64,000 bases of DNA, taken from NCBI GenBank assembly GCA_028751875.1, contig CM054135.1, positions 61,690,673-61,754,672 of the forward strand, given 5' to 3'. Position 1 is the stretch's first letter; the number at the start of each line of letters is the position of its first letter. Origin of the DNA: Rapana venosa (taxonomy: Eukaryota; Mollusca; Gastropoda; Neogastropoda; Muricidae). Below the pieces are notes generated by a model that saw only the letters and a program-made list of their open reading frames with translations, was not told the origin of the DNA and did no database searches. Both the position numbers and the translations under genes were made by a program. Below are positions 48,721 to 60,289 of the stretch, in pieces.

Positions 48721-50000
48721 ACTATTACCTTGACGAAAAATAATGAAGAAAAAGAACCCGTTTTAAACTTCAAAACCATATAATTTCATGAGAAGTACAG
48801 AAATTCACAAGTCCAAATATGAAGGAAAGAACACTGAACTTCATAATTTATGAAAGTAACTCGAGATAGAAAGACAGAATTTACTTGGTACCAACTGATT
48901 CAATGTGGAAGTAACAAAACTTATGGGTGATACCAACTGACTATGAAAACTGCAAAATTATATGTTAACACTGAATAATTTAATATGAACGGAAAGACTT
49001 TTTACTGCAAGACCAACTGATATGGAAGGACAGGAAAAGCTGTAAACTTTGAGACCATCCAACTCGGTCTGAAGGAAAGGACTTTACTATTACGACACCA
49101 ACTTATTCAATATAAAGGGAAAAATATACGTTGAATACCACTCCAAAACAAGGATACAAGGTTATACTGGGTAGCAACTAACCCAAATTAGAACGAAAGA
49201 GCTTAAAATCCTGAACAAACTGAAAGGGAGAACGATTACAGTGCAATACCCAAGTCATGGAGCATAGAGAAAGAAGGTTACTTAACCATGTAAGGAAGAA
49301 ATTCCATATTTTGATAGAAACTCATCATGAAGAAAGAACCTTTCTATTTTTGTCACCAGCTAATTCAGATTGATAACTGAGATCATTATACCTCAATGTA
49401 ACAACTGAATATGAATGAAAGATATTAAGTTTTTAAACTTCTGATACAAACTAATTCACTAGAACTTTATACTTACAAAACAAGGAATAGAGTTCTATAC
49501 CTTGATACGAAACTAATTTCAATAAGAACGTTACATCTGTTAATACACACTAATTCAAGAGAAATTTACACTAAACTAATTCTACAGAACTTATTCTTTG
49601 ATTACAAGCTCTTTCAATTTGAATAAAAAATAATTCTTGATACAACAAGCCAAACAGGCAAGAACTTTTAAACCTTGATACCAGTAGTTTATGATACAAC
49701 TAACTTGATATGGAAAAATCCTTCCACCAAGCAAGGAAACAACTTTTAATCCAAAAAAAACAGACTTAATGTAACAGGAAAAGAATAATATGAAGGAAAA
49801 ATCTACTTCGAATACAAACTTTAAGTGCTTTGATTTGGTTTGCTTTAACAAGACTCAGCACTACCAAAAAAGTTCCTATATATTATCATCATCATGAAAT
49901 ATATATCATTATAATGTGCAGGAAAGAACTCTACAGTTTGAAGCAACTAACTAAAAAGGAAATAGCTTCTTTACTTGGGAAGAACTGAATTCCCTGTAAA
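48721..50000. repeat. Degenerate ~42-bp satellite, right block
   Basis: The same satellite words resume (gaaggaaagaact, gataccaactgatt, aactttatactt) up to about 49,990. It is interrupted by a SINE tail at 49,826-49,890. Units are more diverged than in the left block. Confidence 0.72.
49826..49890 (+). mobile_element. SINE 3' tail fragment
   Basis: aagtgctttgatttggtttg, then caagactcagcacta and a TATTATCATCATC end: a diverged copy of the agcgctttgattt...agcgctatataaa tail. Confidence 0.55.
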
Positions 50001-50269
50001 GAACAAGCAATACTTCTTTTTCTCACCAACCATAGCCACAGCAAAGCCTTGACAGGTATCCACCAGCATCTTGTTGACACAATTGTAAAAACTAAGCTTT
50101 TTAAAACATGTCATATTCTCCTATTCCGCACTTTATCATAACCAACATGGGATCAGATGAGGCAATCAATATGTGATTTTTTTTTTTCAACATCTTAAAG
50201 TTGGAGTAAGGATGCCTCTATCACCTCATGTTTAAAAAGTTATAGGCATATCAACTAAGTGAAAGTGAT
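50001..50269. other. Unassigned sequence
   Basis: A stretch without satellite words before the LINE remnant; possibly more of the same decayed element, but no motif can be read. Confidence 0.4.
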
Positions 50270-51160
50270 TTAGAATGACATATGAGTTTGACATGGCAGA
50301 GAACAAAACTTGTGTTTATGCAGATATGATACAGCCCTACTAGCGACAACACCTAGCAAGAGAAAGTTTTACAGAAAGCAGAGGAGCAGATGGTAACAAA
50401 TATGCCAAACTTGGTGATAGCTGACAGGTGAGATGGTTAAAGGAAAGAAAAGACGGTTTTGAGCCCTATGCCAAAAGACAAAGTATAGCATGTTGCCAGA
50501 ATCAGGAACTAAGCACAGCATAAACAGACCATAGATAAAACTTCCTTCTGGAAAATGTCTTTATATATCTAAGCTCAATCAAAACAAATGAAAATCATGC
50601 ATTTAATATTTTTTTAAAAGCATGGATAGGCATGGCTAAAAGCAGATTGATCCAACTAATCATTTGGAAACATTGCAGAGTTCCTTACCATCTGAAAATG
50701 AAAACATAGAAATGCCTAGTATGGCTGCATATCAAAGACACAAAGAAAAGACAAAAACAGATTTTAAGTAGCGAAGATGTGGATTTTTAGGAGGCTGCTC
50801 AGGGTCAGTTGGATTTTTAGGAGGCTGCTCAGGGTCAGTTGGACAGATAGAACTAAAAGCATACTACATTAACTGGAAACAGCAAGAAAACTATCATTAT
50901 AAATGAAAGTAAATTAGGATATGTAGTTGCCCTATGAAACCAAGAGACTATCCAATAAAGGCTGTCTTTCAAGGCAAGACTGAGGGGGAAAAAAGGCAGA
51001 CCACTAGCTGCTCTCATTGGCAATGTCATTGAATCCAGTGGCATGAAAATCCATGAAGTCAGCAGGGACAGTGAAGACGGATTGGAGCAAAATCATCTCA
51101 AGTGTCGCTGAACACAGTGGCTATGCTGCTCTCAATGCTGCGTAACAGTCAGACCCTACC
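50270..51160 (+). pseudogene. Decayed non-LTR retrotransposon, reverse transcriptase end and C terminus
   Basis: Fragments in several plus-strand frames follow the order of a LINE ORF. Around 50,315-50,400 a YAD-x-x-x-ALLATTP-like stretch (the catalytic YADD region, here altered) precedes a KAEEQM-like and KYAKLG segment. At about 50,625 one frame reads WIGMAKSRLIQLIIWKH. At 50,792 and after, RRLLRVSWTDRTKSIL is the conserved SWTDR box. GKTEGEK and then KGRPLAALIGNVIESSGM follow. The end reads TDWSKIISSVAEHSGYAALN. Stops and frame changes separate these pieces, and a 30-bp tandem duplication sits at 50,781-50,840. It is non-functional and lacks the endonuclease. Confidence 0.7.
50781..50840. 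repeat. Perfect 30-bp tandem duplication
   Basis: The 30-base unit starting ggatttttaggaggctgctc occurs twice in a row without mismatch. It lies inside the SWTDR region of the decayed LINE and adds 10 codons in frame. Confidence 0.97.
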
Positions 51161-51480
51161 TGGGGGGTGATAAATCAGCTTAAGGATTAATCCAGGCAAT
51201 ATCACCTTGAATGAGTGGCATGAACATTTTTCTTGAAGGGAAGGAATAAGCACAATGGTAGCTTTTTTGTCATCCAGCACTCGTCAAAACATTTTAAAAA
51301 ATCAATCAACCAATCATCATAAGATAATCAACCATTGTACATTTTTCCTATAAAAAAATTGGAAAAAAAATCATAACAAATGGATTAATCATAGCACACG
51401 AACTAACCCTTTTGATATGCCCATCATAATGACCCTTACCTGGCAAAGACAAAAGTCTTACAGCCACCAATTAGCAATGA
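51161..51480. other. Unassigned AT-rich sequence
   Basis: No element or gene is recognised. Confidence 0.4.
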
Positions 51481-51489
51481 TACAAGCAT

Positions 51490-51670
51490 AAGTATCCACT
51501 TTGGATGTAAACCAACAGTTAAGCTTCAGGTGGTGTAACGGCCTGATCTTGTGCGCCACTTTGATGTAACCATCAGTAAGCTTCAGTTGTGGTGTTAGGC
51601 ATGTCTCGTGCCACTTTGATGCGTAACCAACAGGTAAGCTTTCCCAGTGGGTGTTAGCATGTCTCGTTTT
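51490..51670. repeat. ~58-bp tandem repeat, 3 units
   Basis: ccacttt(g)gatgtaa..ccaacag, followed by taagctt(c) and a ggtgtta/catgtctcgtg segment, starts at about 51,497, 51,556 and 51,612. Units differ by small indels. Confidence 0.8.
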
Positions 51671-52067
51671 TATAACGAGTTCACTATACAGAGACCGGTT
51701 TTTTGAATACCAGCAGAGACTATCTTGAACCACCTAATTTATACTTTTTTGGTGGTTACCCGTGGCAAATAGCAAATATACTTTTGTTCACATATTGCTC
51801 TTGAAGGCTAAACTTAAAAAGCAGAAGTGACACTGTAAAAAGGAATGAAAAAATTCCTAGTATGGTCCTTGGTAAGTGTCCTGGAGATCCCAGTAAGGAG
51901 TTGTGGTAACACTTGTACAGTTTTTCTGGCTTCACTTGCGCAAGCACCCATCCTCAGGCATTGAAGTACCTAGACAGAAACAACCTTGATAACAAGAATG
52001 ATTCTACAAACAAAAATATTAAGGACACTATAAAATAAATGTCCTGCATACATACACTCAACCCACA

Positions 52068-52165
52068 ACACGAGAGAGAGAGAGAGAGAGAGCAGAGAGA
52101 GAGGAGAGAGAGAGAGAGAAACAGACAGACAGAGACAGAGAAAGAGAGATATACAGTCAGATAGA
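52068..52165. repeat. (GA)n/(GACA)n microsatellite, unit 1
   Basis: A GA array follows anchor A. Minus-strand Ser/Leu frames are shadows. Confidence 0.92.
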
Positions 52166-52204
52166 GAGAGGTGTGCACTACACAAACACACACACTCTAA
52201 TCAA

Positions 52205-52440
52205 TTTAAGACAGATGTCATAGCCAAGTAGTTTAAGACAATGCAGCCTTCAATCCCCCTAGGTCCATACAAATCATGGGTTTGAATCTCCATGAGCCTG
52301 GTGAATTGGAAGGATTTTTACACTCTCCCAATCAACTTCAACTAAGACTTGCCAGTACCTTAATTATCTTCATGTTCAGAAGTCGAATATGCCAATTCCA
52401 TAATTCATGTCAAATATGCCAATTCCATAATTTATGTCAT
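52205..52440 (+). mobile_element. tRNA-derived SINE, diverged
   Basis: The A-box-like tcatagccaagtagttta is followed by a gccttcaatccccctaggtc segment and a strong B box, gggtttgaatctcc (about 52,279). The layout recalls a leucine/serine-type tRNA with a long variable arm. It ends with a 26-27-bp tandem duplication (atatgccaattccataatt, twice, 52,388-52,438). Confidence 0.65.
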
Positions 52441-52659
52441 GTTTAGTGGTTTATGCGAAGCACGAACATACCCAAAGTCGGAATGCAGCTACTTTCATGG
52501 TGGGCAAAACAATCACAAAATCTCACTGTTGATAAACTTGAGCTCTATCAAGGAACAAAAAAAAATCATTGTACTATCAAGAATTAGAACAGTAACTCTT
52601 CACAGCCATCCAGCCAGCCGCCACACACGCATGCACGCCAAGCCACACACACACCAACA

Positions 52660-52910
52660 TGATCAATGGTTTGGATACAACACACCTGCTCGAAAGAACA
52701 AGTGAGCAACAAGTTTGATCCCATTTGAGCTGGACTTTTATCCCTCCACCAGAACCTTGACCATGGGTTTGGTGCTAGTTTTTCGACGATACGATTTTAA
52801 AAACAAAGAGGTTCCTATACATAAACACAAACTAAAGCCATGCAAAAGAGCCCAAGCACAAGAAAGTTTGCTTGGTGTGTGCAAAAATTTTGCGAGAATA
52901 GTCACATTCA
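52660..52910 (+). mobile_element. SINE 5' half (same family as 40,600-41,092)
   Basis: A head of the tggtttggatacaacacacc type and B-box-like aagtttgatcccat are followed by gggtttggtgctagttttt, a diverged gacgatacgattttaaaaac module, and agtttgcttggtgtgtgcaa. This parallels, in order, the head, body and ttgtccctggcaaaattctt segment of the 41-kb element. Confidence 0.6.
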
Positions 52911-52924
52911 AAATGAATCAAGAA

Positions 52925-53155
52925 GAAGGGGTAAGACACATTAAGCATTCACACTCCCTAACAAGTAAACAGTGGGGTTTGGGATCAAGTCCCAGCAACT
53001 ACTTCCATTTTGATGAAAAAATCGAATGTCAAAGTCATTTGGGATAAGAACTATAAACCAAGGCCCCTTGTGGCTAAACATTCAGAACATCTTGTGTACC
53101 CGTTCAAACTTGTTCCACTTTTGGAGAGTAGGCCAATTAGTGTTGGACAAAATAC
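52925..53155 (+). mobile_element. Second SINE family sharing the gataaacc module
   Basis: B-box-like gggatcaagtcccagc (52,981) is followed by gtcatttgggataagaacta, taaaccaaggccccttgtgg and then a different 3' part (cagaacatcttgtgtacccg, ttccacttttggagagtagg). That 3' part matches 2150-2220. The 5' module matches the 41-kb SINE body, so two families share a central domain but differ in their 3' ends. Confidence 0.6.
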
Positions 53156-54100
53156 TTTTTATAGACGCATGCACACAGTTTGTCTTTAGACGTCATCCCT
53201 TAGTCCAGAATGGGGCTACTAAAATGGTGGGGAATATAAAAACAAAAGCAAACACCCCCCCCCCCCCCCCCTGAAAAAAACAAACTAAACTGACACACAG
53301 GCCAACATCTCACTATTGGTGAACCTGAGAAGTCAACAAGGAGAACAAATAAAGAAAACGAAATCAGTAAGATTATAACCAAATAAAAAAGGGTTGCTAC
53401 TCGTCGTGGGGTAATGTAACCTCCCCAGAGGGAACAGCCCAACTTTCATGCAAAAAAAAAAATACTGTGGCTAAAAGTAGTATAAAATACAATACCTAAG
53501 TTACAATACAATACAAAGGTTTAAGACAGGTACCTAAATGGAGTCCCTGCAGTTCCTTTTCTTGGCGTCAATGATGTGGCAGAAATTCCAGCTGTGAGTG
53601 ACTTAGTCGTGAATCATCTTGGCAGCAGACTTGACAGTGAGAAGTTCCGCTACTGCATAATCCTCTTATGGTGCGCTTATCTATGGTAGTTTCCCATGGT
53701 GTCGTCTTCCTTGGCAGCAGTGATTTGACATGGTGCCTCCGCTATGTGTAAGTTATATTATTCCCTAGGCAAGTATTTTTTTTTTTGTCTGAAAAGATGA
53801 AGTGTTAAGAATCAGAACTCATGCTTTAATGTAATAGATTTGAATGTGGAACAAGTTTTAAGATTTCCGCTGGTACCATACCTGTGATCAAGGTCTTTTT
53901 TCTATCAAGTCAACATCAGTCCCCACCCCGCACTTTGGAAAATCCGTTGGAGGAGAGCATAAACAGGTTCATGTCAGATGCATACCAGACACCTTATGCA
54001 TTAAAATATTATTGAGATTGTCTCAATGAAAACCACAAGCATTAACCTCTCTCTAAAATCAAAAAAAATCATCAGAAGCCACCAGAGTATAGGATGCCCT
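53156..54100. other. Unassigned sequence with poly-C and anchor B
   Basis: This holds a C homopolymer (53,257-53,271), A-runs, and the first anchor-B copy at about 53,545 (gtccctgcagttccttttct). No coding feature is recognised. Confidence 0.45.
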
Positions 54101-54417
54101 ATATATTGCAGTACTTGCCAAAATGGCCACCTCTGCAAACATCTCCTGAGTGTGGTTACAGTCTAATTTCTATTCCCAAGAGGTGGATGTTGTGCAACAG
54201 AATGCATCGTTTCAGGACCTCTCGAGAATGACAATCTGTAGAATTCCCAATAATGACATACACGATACTTATTTTTGCTTCCACCTTGCCGTTGCCGGCA
54301 TCCTCAGACATTGAAGTACCTAGGATGGGAACAGCCTCGTGACAAAGTTTCGGCACCCATTAGACATTTTTAAAATTACACGCCTGCCAAACACCCACAC
54401 ATATCACACACACACAG

Positions 54418-54451
54418 CATAGAGAGAGAGAGAGAGGGATAGAGAGAGAGG

Positions 54452-54507
<56 letters not shown>

Positions 54508-54555
54508 AGGAAGAGAAAGAGAAAGAGAAGAGAGAGAACAAGGAAGAGACACACA
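54418..54555. repeat. (GA)n microsatellite, unit 2
   Basis: A nearly pure GA array with a short CA run before it, after the anchor-A copy at 54,309. Confidence 0.95.
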
Positions 54556-54829
54556 CACATAGACCTAAAATCCATAAACGGAGAACAAAATCCTCTGAAT
54601 GAGGATATAACTCCAATATAGCTAGGTACTTGGGAAAAAAAGGCCATATACACAAACTTCTCCACTCACACAAGTGTGATTAGTGTTTTCAAATCGCTTC
54701 TAAAGTCTGCTGTACGATACATAGCGAATATTATTCTTGAGCACTCTCAGAATGTTAAGCTGAGAAACCTGCCAACATCAAGAAATTACAAACTCGCACA
54801 CCTTTTAGGGTGCTTCCACTTGCCCGTGC

Positions 54830-55061
54830 CGCATCCTCATGAGATTGAAGGTACCTAGGACGGAACAGCCTTGCGCTTGACAATGTGAATAAATCTGCAC
54901 AAAAATTAGACATTTCAAAATTACATACCTGTACAAACACACAAACCCACACACACACTGAAAAGAGAAACACAAAGAGAGAGAGAGACACAGCGACAGA
55001 CCACCATACAAACAAGCCAGTTTATACAAGTAAAGGTGTCATATTTACACACACAACACAC

Positions 55062-55105
<44 letters not shown>
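54830..55105. repeat. Extra anchor A plus GA and (CA)n microsatellites
   Basis: A second anchor A (gattgaaggtacctagga) lies only ~535 bases after the one at 54,309. A short GA run (54,975-54,992) and a long (CA)n (55,050-55,103) follow. This is a local partial duplication in the higher-order repeat. Confidence 0.75.
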
Positions 55106-55114
55106 ACACAAGCA

Positions 55115-55520
55115 GGCAGATTGGTGGGTTGGAATTAACACACCTACTATACAATGTAGAACTGTGGGTCCTGAACCCCTGTTTTACTAATCCCATAGAT
55201 TTTTCCCGTAATCTTAAGCACTACAGTGGTGGACTGATGCTTCCTTTTGCATAGGACAATACACTGAGGATCCATACCAAATCAAATCAAGTGCCCGAAG
55301 ATTTTTTTTTTTGACAAACAGAAAAGTTTTTCCCTAGCAAAACTCTGTTGGGTAAATAGTCATACATGGGGAACAAAATACACATGCATAGCGGCAAAAG
55401 CGAAAAAAAGGATTGGGTGGTGCTGCTTGTGCGGCAATGCTCTCTCCCCGAGAAGTGGCCCCAATCTCATGATGAGAAATCAGTCCATACCTAAAGTAGT
55501 ATCAATACAAACTAAGTAAG
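55115..55520 (+). mobile_element. SINE, higher-order unit 2
   Basis: The order matches the 40,600-41,092 element read forward: a head with ggcagattggtgggttggaa, gtgggtcctgaacccc, ggtggactgatgc, a cctagcaaaactctgttggg segment, gcggcaatgctctctccccg, and a gtagtatcaatacaa-like end. It is diverged and lacks the gcgctttgattt tail. Confidence 0.65.
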
Positions 55521-55779
55521 ACACAAAAAGCATACCTAATGAAGTCCTGTAGTTCTTTTCTTGACATCCAAGAATGGCAGAATTTTCACTGTAGAAACTT
55601 GGCCTTAGACATCTATCTTGGCCTCAGTGTGACATGACAGGTGTAAGGCGTGTCTATGGGTGTAGTTTCTTCAGTCTGGTGGCGTCTTGAGTCGTGCATT
55701 TCCCTTGTTAGAAGTGTTCCATAGTGCAAGTCAGTTGAGTCGCGAAGTCCCGTGTGAAGGTCTTGACAGTGAGTCTTGA

Positions 55780-56395
55780 GTGGTAAAGTTTCCTGTGGTG
55801 AAGTCTTGAAGTGATGAAGAATTTTCCATCCCCTTAAGCAGGTGCAGTCAAGGTGGGGAGTACTTTGATGGGTGCTGTTTCTGTGTGTGAAGTCCAAAGT
55901 AGATGAAGTTTCAGTGAGTCATGAGTGGTCTGAAACGATTCCAGTGGTGAAGTCTTGAGATTTCAGTCTTGACAGAGACAGTCACGAGTGGGGAACGTCT
56001 TTGATGGTCTGTTTTCTGTGGTGTGAAGTCGGAAGTAGTGAAGTTCTCCGTGATGAAAATTTCCGTGGATAAGTTTTCCATGGTGCAGTTTTCCGTGGTG
56101 AAGTCTGAAAGTGGTATTTTCCATGGTGCATTTTCAATGGTGAAGGTTTTCCATGCTAGCAATTTTTTCATGTGAAGTTTTCCATGGGGGCAGTTTTTCA
56201 TGGTGTAGTTTTTCATGGTGTAGTTTCCCTGGTGCAGTCTGGAGTAGTGAAGTTTTCCACAGTGCGAGACACGATTTTCCCACAGTGCAGTTTTGAGTGC
56301 AATTGTGCATCTACCCGGGTATGTCTTCACAGTGGTGTAGTTTCCATAGTCCCGTCCTTCTGATTTGTAGCTTCTGTGTAGTCTTCCTGGACATG
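55780..56395 (-). repeat. 15-bp minisatellite block 1
   Basis: Variants of gtggtgaagttttcc and atggtgaagtcttcc recur, often at 15-base spacing. As 15 is divisible by 3, the minus strand stays open over long stretches. It reads 5-residue repeats of the types ENFTM, KTSPW and KLHHG in different frames. A 139-codon frame (55,911-56,330) is an example; I treat it as a repeat shadow. Confidence 0.82.
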
Positions 56396-56409
56396 AGTCT
56401 GAGTCCCTG

Positions 56410-57110
56410 AAAATGAAATGTTGTTTTAAGTAATAACAACTGATGGCGTTAACTAATCAAGTTTTCAACACTATAGTAATCACCTGATGCCTGTTTGAGA
56501 GGGGCTCTTTCCCCTGGAGTTTATCATCAGTTCTGCACGTCCACTGCCCTGGAAAGAGTCCTCAGATGAGACATATAACTGAGGTGCATGTCCAACACAA
56601 AAAGAACAAAGTAGCAACACACATTAAAACCCATTATGTCTTTCTTTTCTTCTCCAAACACTCGGACAGTACTCGTCTGTCATATGAGCCAAAAGCGTTG
56701 CGCTGCCATTAAGCACCTGACAAGTAAAGGCCCAGCGCATCCAACTTCAGCAAGGGGAGAAAATGTTATAATTTTACAATCTTTCTGGAAACAGGCAGGA
56801 GAATGGTACCAAGAAGGACAAGAGCATAGACAAGGCGGAAGTAACGGAAAAAAGGAACCAAGCACAAACAAAGAGCATTGGGACAAGAAGGAATACTTAG
56901 CACAAAAGGTGGGAATACATTTAATACTGAGAGACTCCCCCGGCATCCTCACAAGGAATTCTGTCTTCTTCCTCACATACTAGAAAGGTGTGTTTCAGTT
57001 TCAGCAATTCTTAAGTACATGTGTGAAATATACTGCATATTCTTGAGGACTCTCCAGTTAAGCTGTGAAACACCCTGCAACCAGCAGATACACTGGAATA
57101 TGAACCTTTT
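56410..57110. other. Unassigned sequence between higher-order units
   Basis: No repeat or domain is recognised. A 115-codon plus frame (56,636-56,983) and a 98-codon minus frame overlap it, with no support. Confidence 0.4.
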
Positions 57111-57297
57111 TTTGGTCATTCCACTTGCTCGTTCCCATCCTACAGCCATTGAAGTACCTATGACGGGACAGCCTCGATGATGGAAGGATTTCTACAACAA
57201 AAAACAGATTTTCAGTAATATATGCCTGTACACACACACACTTGCCACCACACACCTCCTCCAAAGAAAAAAAAGACAAGACAGACGGAACAGGCGA

Positions 57298-57368
57298 GAG
57301 AGGGGATGGGGAGGGGGGGGGGGGGGAAAAAGAGAGAGAGAGAGAGAGAGACAGAGAGAGAGAGAGAT

Positions 57369-57403
<35 letters not shown>

Positions 57404-57420
57404 AAGAAGAATATAGACAG
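57298..57420. repeat. Poly-G plus (GA)n microsatellite, unit 3
   Basis: A short G-run (57,311-57,326) is followed by a GA/GACA/GATA array. Confidence 0.93.
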
Positions 57421-57509
57421 ATACAGACATGGACAAACAGAGACCGACAGCAACTGCAAACAAGCATTTAGCACATATTCAAACACAAACACACGACACA
57501 ACACACAAG

Positions 57510-57910
57510 AGGCAGAAAAGTGGTTTGGAAGTAACAACACACCTCTTAAGTGAAGAAGTCTTGGTATGAACCCTGTTTAAGCCCCAATTTTTCCCTTATT
57601 CCGTTTAAGCACGGAGTGGTGGTCTGGGTGATTGTCTTTCACATAGGGCACAGATAAACTGGGCCCCATACCCCTAATAATCACATCAAGTGCACAAAAA
57701 ATCCACAAAACCTGGAAAGTTTTTTCCCTAGCAAAACTCTTTTGTAAGAGTCGAATCCATAGGGAAACAGATAAATTTGCAGAGAGGAAAAGCGGAAAAA
57801 GGAATGGGTGGTGCTTCATGTGTTAGCAATGCCCTCTCCCCAGGGAGAGTCAGGGCCCAAATATGGCGATAAATCTGACCATGAACTTAAGTAGTATACA
57901 ATACAACCAA
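57510..57910 (+). mobile_element. SINE, higher-order unit 3
   Basis: Same module order as at 55,115: ggtttggaagtaacaacaca head, gagtggtggtctgggtgatt, tgtctttcacatagggcaca, ttttccctagcaaaactctt, gcaatgccctctccccaggg. The words are clearer here than in unit 2. Confidence 0.68.
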
Positions 57911-58029
57911 AGGGTAAGACCCAAAAAGCTGACCTTATGAAGTCCTGTATTCTTTCACGAGCAAGGAGGTAGCCAAATATCCCACTGCAGGTGACTTGCA
58001 GTGAAGATCACCTGGCAGCATGACTTGAC

Positions 58030-58625
58030 AGGTGCAGATCATCTAGGGTGTAGTTTTCCATGAGTGCATTCTTGAGTGGTGCCGTTATCCGTGTGCTGTC
58101 TGGCGGTGCAGCAGCCTTAAATGACACAGCCCTTGAGTGTGTGACTTCGTGGAACATTCTTGAAGGATCAAGTTTCCCACATGGTGAAGTTTTTCATGGA
58201 CAGTTCCATGGGTGAGTTTCCTGTGGGCATTTTGTTTTCTTGGGAAGTATTCGTGGTAAAGTTTTCCATGTGCGTTCCATGGCGAAGATTTGTGGTGGGG
58301 TTTCCCTGGGAATTTCCCCTGTGGTGAATTTTTCCATGGTGCAGTTCTTTTTAAGTTTTTTATTTTTCTAGGTGATTTTCCGGGGTGAAGTTTTTTTTAG
58401 TGGTTTTCCTTGGTAAAGTTTTCTCGGGTGAAGTTGTCGTGGTGAATTTTTCTGTAGTGGTGAAATTTTCTGTGGTGAAGTTTTCCGGGGTGAATTTTTC
58501 TCTTTTTGGTTCCCCCAGGTGCAGTTTTGGGATTTTTGCTGGGGGTAAAGTTTTCCTTGATCGTGGTGGCAGTTCCCGTGTGAAGTTTTCCTTTGGTACA
58601 TTCTAGGTGTAAGTAGCTTCCGGGA
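58030..58625 (-). repeat. 15-bp minisatellite block 2
   Basis: gtggtgaagttttcc-type units, with gaatttttc and gtaaagttttcc variants, are densest at 58,395-58,500. The minus-strand frames (98 and 78 codons) give Lys/Thr/Ser/Pro- or His/Lys-rich repeats. Confidence 0.82.
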
Positions 58626-58639
58626 AAGAGCAAGGCCTG

Positions 58640-59500
58640 AAAAAGAAATTTGTTGCTTTGGCATTATTTTAGTTCAAACTAGAATTCCGATACTCCGTTA
58701 CGATAAAAAATTGTTTAAAAAAAAAAATAGCACACATGGCCCTGCCAGTAAATCAGTTTTGGTAGGAAAAGCACCAAAACTGATACGGTTTTTAGAGAAA
58801 ATACTCTCCATAAAAAAAGAAGAAATCTTCTGAAACCAGGGGTTGGCCTATTGAGAGAGTAAATTCTTTAGACTCTCAAAAAAATCAAAATCCTTCGTGA
58901 GACTAAACAGAGGGTTCCCTGGTTTTAATGCAGCAGAAATCTTGCCCACACAAAACCCGTTCTACCTTTCGAAGATTTGGCCATTGTGTGCCCCGTGAGA
59001 AAAGACAAAATTTCAAAAATGTATGCCTGTATTAAAAAAAAAAGCACCAAATGCTTGAAAAAAGAAAAAAATAAGAATAATAAGGCAGAAACAAAACATT
59101 TACACAGACCAAAAGGGGGGGGGGGGGGGGGGTTTTGGGGGGAAAAGTTTGTAGGGTTGATTTAAAAAAGGGGGAAAAAAAAATTGAATTTTAAAGAAGA
59201 AGAAAGAAGAAAAATAAGGGGAGTAAAAGAAAAATTGGGGTTATTTGTTAAAAAATTAGGAAGTATTTTTAAAAGGAGAAAAAAAAACCGAAGCCACGTA
59301 AAAAAATTTATAGGTACCTTATAGTAGGGTATGGGAAAAAAAGGCCCTACCTAAAACCCCTTTATAACAGTTTCTTCCCCGTTTCAGTTTCTTAAATATA
59401 AGTGAGACAGATTAGGATTCTTTTAAATATAATTTTTGAGACATACTCATTTTGTGGGACTCTAAATCTAAGCGGGAAAACATCCAACAAAAAAAAGGAA
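58640..59500. other. A-rich sequence with a degraded SINE-like segment and poly-G
   Basis: This holds a diverged gataaacc-type module (ttcgtgagactaaacagagg, about 58,892) with a cttgcccacacaaaacccgt segment, then a G-run (59,116-59,132) and A-rich low-complexity sequence. No gene is seen. Confidence 0.45.
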
Positions 59501-59829
59501 AGGGAGTACCTTATTGGGTGCTTACTTGCTCTCCGCTCCCGGCATTGAATACCTAGGCGGGAACAGCCCGGGAGGATGATTTTACACAAAAAACCGACTT
59601 TCAAAAAAAAAAGCCCCGCCCACAAAACCCCACCATAAAGAAAAAAATTATAAAAATCACAAAAACTGAACATCAAGGATGAAAGTAAAAAAAGCACATA
59701 GTGTTCATTCCATTATCCTTGAAATAAAAGAATAAAATACTTTTTTTTTAATAAAAAAAGAAAAAAAAAAAGAGACACAGAGACAAGACAGACCCCCTGC
59801 CAAACAAGCAGTTACACAAATAAATACAG

Positions 59830-60215
59830 AACCATACTCTACACAGGCGGATTGGTTTATTTGGAGGGCAACAAACCTCCCTTTAAAAAGCAAAAGTGCA
59901 TGTTCAAACCCCTTAAGCCCCAATTTTTCCCTTATTTCCCTAGGCATCAAGTAATGGTCTGGGTGCTAGTCTTTCACATAAGGTGATAAAATCACATCGC
60001 GTGAAAAGAACTTGAAACTTTTCCCTACCAGAACTTGGTTGTAAATAGTCATATCCTTTTGGAAACCAATACACATGCAGAGGGGAAAAAGGGAAAAAAA
60101 AGGAATAGGTGGTGCTGCTCTTGTGGCAATGCACTCTCATGGGGAGAGCAGCATGAGTAAAATGGCAATAAATCTGCTCCGACGAAACTAATGAAAGTTT
60201 TGAATACAATCCAAA
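59830..60215 (+). mobile_element. SINE, higher-order unit 4
   Basis: Head with caggcggattggtttatttg, then aatggtctgggtgctagtct, ttcacataaggtgataaaat, ccctaccagaacttggttgt, and gcaatgcactctcatgggga. Same order as units 2 and 3. Confidence 0.68.
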
Positions 60216-60289
60216 GGTAAGCGCAAAAAGCGTACCTTAGGAAATCCTGTAGTTCTTTTCTTGACATGCAAGAATGTAGCAGAATTTCC

